From: JBOFOR01 sp051654865
GTDB lineage: Bacteria > Bacillota > Clostridia > Peptostreptococcales > Peptostreptococcaceae
Direction of reading: 5' to 3'
Assembly (NCBI GenBank): GCA_051654865.1
Contig: JBOFYV010000085.1
Span: 10,668-74,667, forward strand
DNA length: 64,000 nt
Both the position numbers and the translations under genes were made by a program. The notes below the pieces were generated by a model. It did not search any database and was not told the origin of the DNA. It saw only the letters and a list, made by a program, of their open reading frames with translations. This document shows, one piece after another, positions 62,364 to 64,000 of the stretch (positions within the stretch are counted from its first letter, which is position 1; each line of letters opens with the position of its first letter).

Positions 62364-63710
62364 TTATTTAGCTGCCTCTTTTTCAGATGCCCACTTTTCT
62401 ACTACAAGTTGCTTAACATCTTCCCATTTCATATTTCCATTGCAGTATTCAAGTAAAGCTGCACCGAATTCATCTTTAAATGTTTGACTTGGGAAAGAAA
62501 CAAAGTTCCAGTCTACATTATATAAATCAGAATTAGACATATATCTTAAAACTTCTTGAGCTAAAGGATCTTGAGGTGTTTCTTCTTTAGCAAAAGTATT
62601 GAATGGAGCTATAAATCCTAATTCTTCAGTTACATGTTTTTTACCTGTTTCAGAACTAAATAACCATTCAACAAACGCTATAGAAGCCTTTTGATCTGCT
62701 TCAGATGCTTTACTATTTATAGAGAAGAAGTTTTCAGTTCCTATACAAAGACCTTGCTTTTCTTCTCCTTCAACACCTGTGTATATAGGCATAAACTTAA
62801 CATCTTCAGCTTTTACAGTATTGCCTTCAACTTCAGCTATTTGCCCCCATCCCCAGTTACCATTTTGAACCATAGCACATTTACCTAAAGCAAATTCAGC
62901 CATAGAATCAGATACTGTCTTACTTCCTAATAATGTCGGCTTAACAGTAGAGTTGTTTATATATAAATCAAATATATTTTTAAAGTTATCTGAATAAGTA
63001 AATTCTAACTTATCTGAATCTTTTACATCTTTATCTTTATATTCATAATAGACAGGTAAGTTAGCTAAGTGAGTTTGCCATCTCCAGTCTTCCCCTGGAG
63101 TTAAAGATGTAGATGCAAATACACCATCTATTCCTAATTTATCTTTCTTAGATTGCATATCTTCTGTAACTTCTTTTAATTTAGTAAAATTATTTATTTC
63201 ATCTAGAGACTTAGCTTTTGCTCCATCTAGTGCAAAGTATTTATCCATTATTGCTTGATTAACTATTATACCGTATCCTTCTGAAACATATGGTATACCA
63301 TATACTCCATCACCATCTTTTATAGCCATATCTTGATTTAATAAGTTCGCATATAGTTTAGTATCTTTTAAGTCAGCTGTATAATCCTTCCAAGATTGAT
63401 ATCCCACTGGTCCGTTGATTTGGAATAATGTAGGTGCATCCTTTTTAGCTATTTCAGATTTTAATGTTTGTTCATAAGTACCACTTGCTGCCGTAACTAC
63501 TTTTACTTTTACTCCTGTTTCTTTTTCATAATCTTCAGCTATTTTCTTCCATTGATTTTCAGACTCTGGTTTGAAATTTAAATAATAAACTTGACCTTTA
63601 CCATTATCGCTCGCTGTATCATCCTTAGAAGTTGAGCTACATCCAGTTAATGCTGCAGTCGTCATAACTGCTGATAATGCAATAGTTACGAATCTCTTAA
63701 GTTGTTTCAT
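62364..63710 (-). CDS. Sugar ABC transporter substrate-binding lipoprotein
   Basis: 448 residues. Signal peptide with lipobox ALTGC (Cys 24), then a type I extracellular solute-binding fold (GQVYYLNFKPESENQWKKIAEDYEKETGVKVKVVTAASGTYEQTLKSEIAK; MVQNGNWGWGQIAEVEG). First gene of the ABC operon and the receptor that fixes substrate choice; the sugar is unknown, since no glycosidase gene is in the operon. GGGGGG lies before the ATG. Promoter and likely LacI operator lie just upstream. Confidence 0.92.
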   Translation of the reverse strand: MKQLKRFVTIALSAVMTTAALTGCSSTSKDDTASDNGKGQVYYLNFKPESENQWKKIAEDYEKETGVKVKVVTAASGTYEQTLKSEIAKKDAPTLFQINGPVGYQSWKDYTADLKDTKLYANLLNQDMAIKDGDGVYGIPYVSEGYGIIVNQAIMDKYFALDGAKAKSLDEINNFTKLKEVTEDMQSKKDKLGIDGVFASTSLTPGEDWRWQTHLANLPVYYEYKDKDVKDSDKLEFTYSDNFKNIFDLYINNSTVKPTLLGSKTVSDSMAEFALGKCAMVQNGNWGWGQIAEVEGNTVKAEDVKFMPIYTGVEGEEKQGLCIGTENFFSINSKASEADQKASIAFVEWLFSSETGKKHVTEELGFIAPFNTFAKEETPQDPLAQEVLRYMSNSDLYNVDWNFVSFPSQTFKDEFGAALLEYCNGNMKWEDVKQLVVEKWASEKEAAK

Positions 63711-63757
63711 ACTATTCCCCCCTTATTTTGTTTCGCAAATAATCTACCTTTTTCGGT

Positions 63758-63820
63758 AACGATTCCGAGAACGGTTTCCTACTTTAAGAAAATAGTATCA
63801 CCACCAATTATAAAAAGCAA
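63758..63820 (-). promoter_or_regulatory. Sugar operon promoter and likely LacI-type operator
   Basis: Promoter on the minus strand: TTGCTT (63820-63815), 17 bases, TACTAT (63797-63792). About 10-15 bases after the expected start is a palindrome at 63758-63776 of form AACnnTTCnnnGAAnnGTT, the right position for a repressor block. The regulator encoded in the operon (59366-60400) is the obvious candidate. Confidence 0.55.
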
Positions 63821-63871
63821 TCTATTTTTATATACAATTTAATTTTATTTTTCTTTATACAAAAAAAAGAT

Positions 63872-63991
<120 letters not shown>

Positions 63992-64000
63992 ATCTTTATT

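Overview
The window comes from a low-GC, Gram-positive, anaerobic Firmicute. The likely group is the Peptostreptococcaceae (Clostridioides / Paraclostridium / Romboutsia type). The signs are AT-rich spacers, purine-rich ribosome binding sites, a single-subunit pyruvate:ferredoxin oxidoreductase, a glgC/glgD glycogen operon, an ANTAR regulator next to glutamine synthetase, and short intrinsic terminators after most genes. It is core chromosome: no transposase, integrase, phage gene or CRISPR array was seen. Nearly all genes lie on the minus strand; the only plus-strand genes are an OFA-type MFS transporter, a Crp/Fnr regulator, a beta-flower-like repeat protein and one very small membrane ORF.

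Layout. 0-4 kb: a cut-off membrane ORF, a 105-bp palindromic element, then serC-like/serA/DUF1015 (serine biosynthesis). 4-12.4 kb: two AGCS-type alanine/cation symporters around a YtcJ-like amidohydrolase, a large XRE-type regulator and a divergent OFA MFS transporter. 12.4-19.1 kb: thioesterase, orphan membrane proteins, PHP phosphoesterase, S1-domain protein, SfsA, histidine phosphatase, MATE pump. 19.3-19.5 kb: tRNA-Cys and tRNA-Thr. 19.7-36 kb: Crp/Fnr regulator, cysteine-desulfurase-like enzyme, CDF transporter, DNA polymerase IV, DUF1846 protein, RNase J, BMP/PnrA lipoprotein, LarA-type racemase, YkvI-like permease, ACT protein, DAACS symporter, SSB. 36-46.2 kb: a six-gene glycogen operon (glgB-glgC-glgD-glgA-glgP-GH13 hydrolase). 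46.6-58.5 kb: SPFH/NfeD pair, nitrite/sulfite reductase, MurJ, NifJ, glutamine synthetase and its ANTAR regulator. 58.7-63.8 kb: a sugar ABC operon (binding protein, two permeases, LacI repressor, YesL-like protein). The window ends in a 5S rRNA on the minus strand, the tail of an rRNA operon lying to the right.

The strongest regulatory signal is at 57.7-58.6 kb. The ANTAR gene and glnA each have a leader in which a hexaloop hairpin of the AnnGnn type is followed by a second short hairpin that overlaps an intrinsic terminator, the known layout for ANTAR antitermination. This predicts that the ANTAR protein controls both glnA and itself. Its receiver domain has lost the acidic pocket and has Glu in place of the phospho-acceptor Asp. 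Other candidates are two unassigned 5' leaders closed by perfect long-range helices (upstream of the DUF1846 gene and of the BMP lipoprotein gene), a near-identical 28-bp repeat on both sides of the DUF1846 gene, the MITE-like palindrome whose terminal bases supply the stop codon of the DUF1015 gene, and two unannotated small membrane ORFs.

All RNA structures and promoters were found by eye; none was folded or searched by computer.
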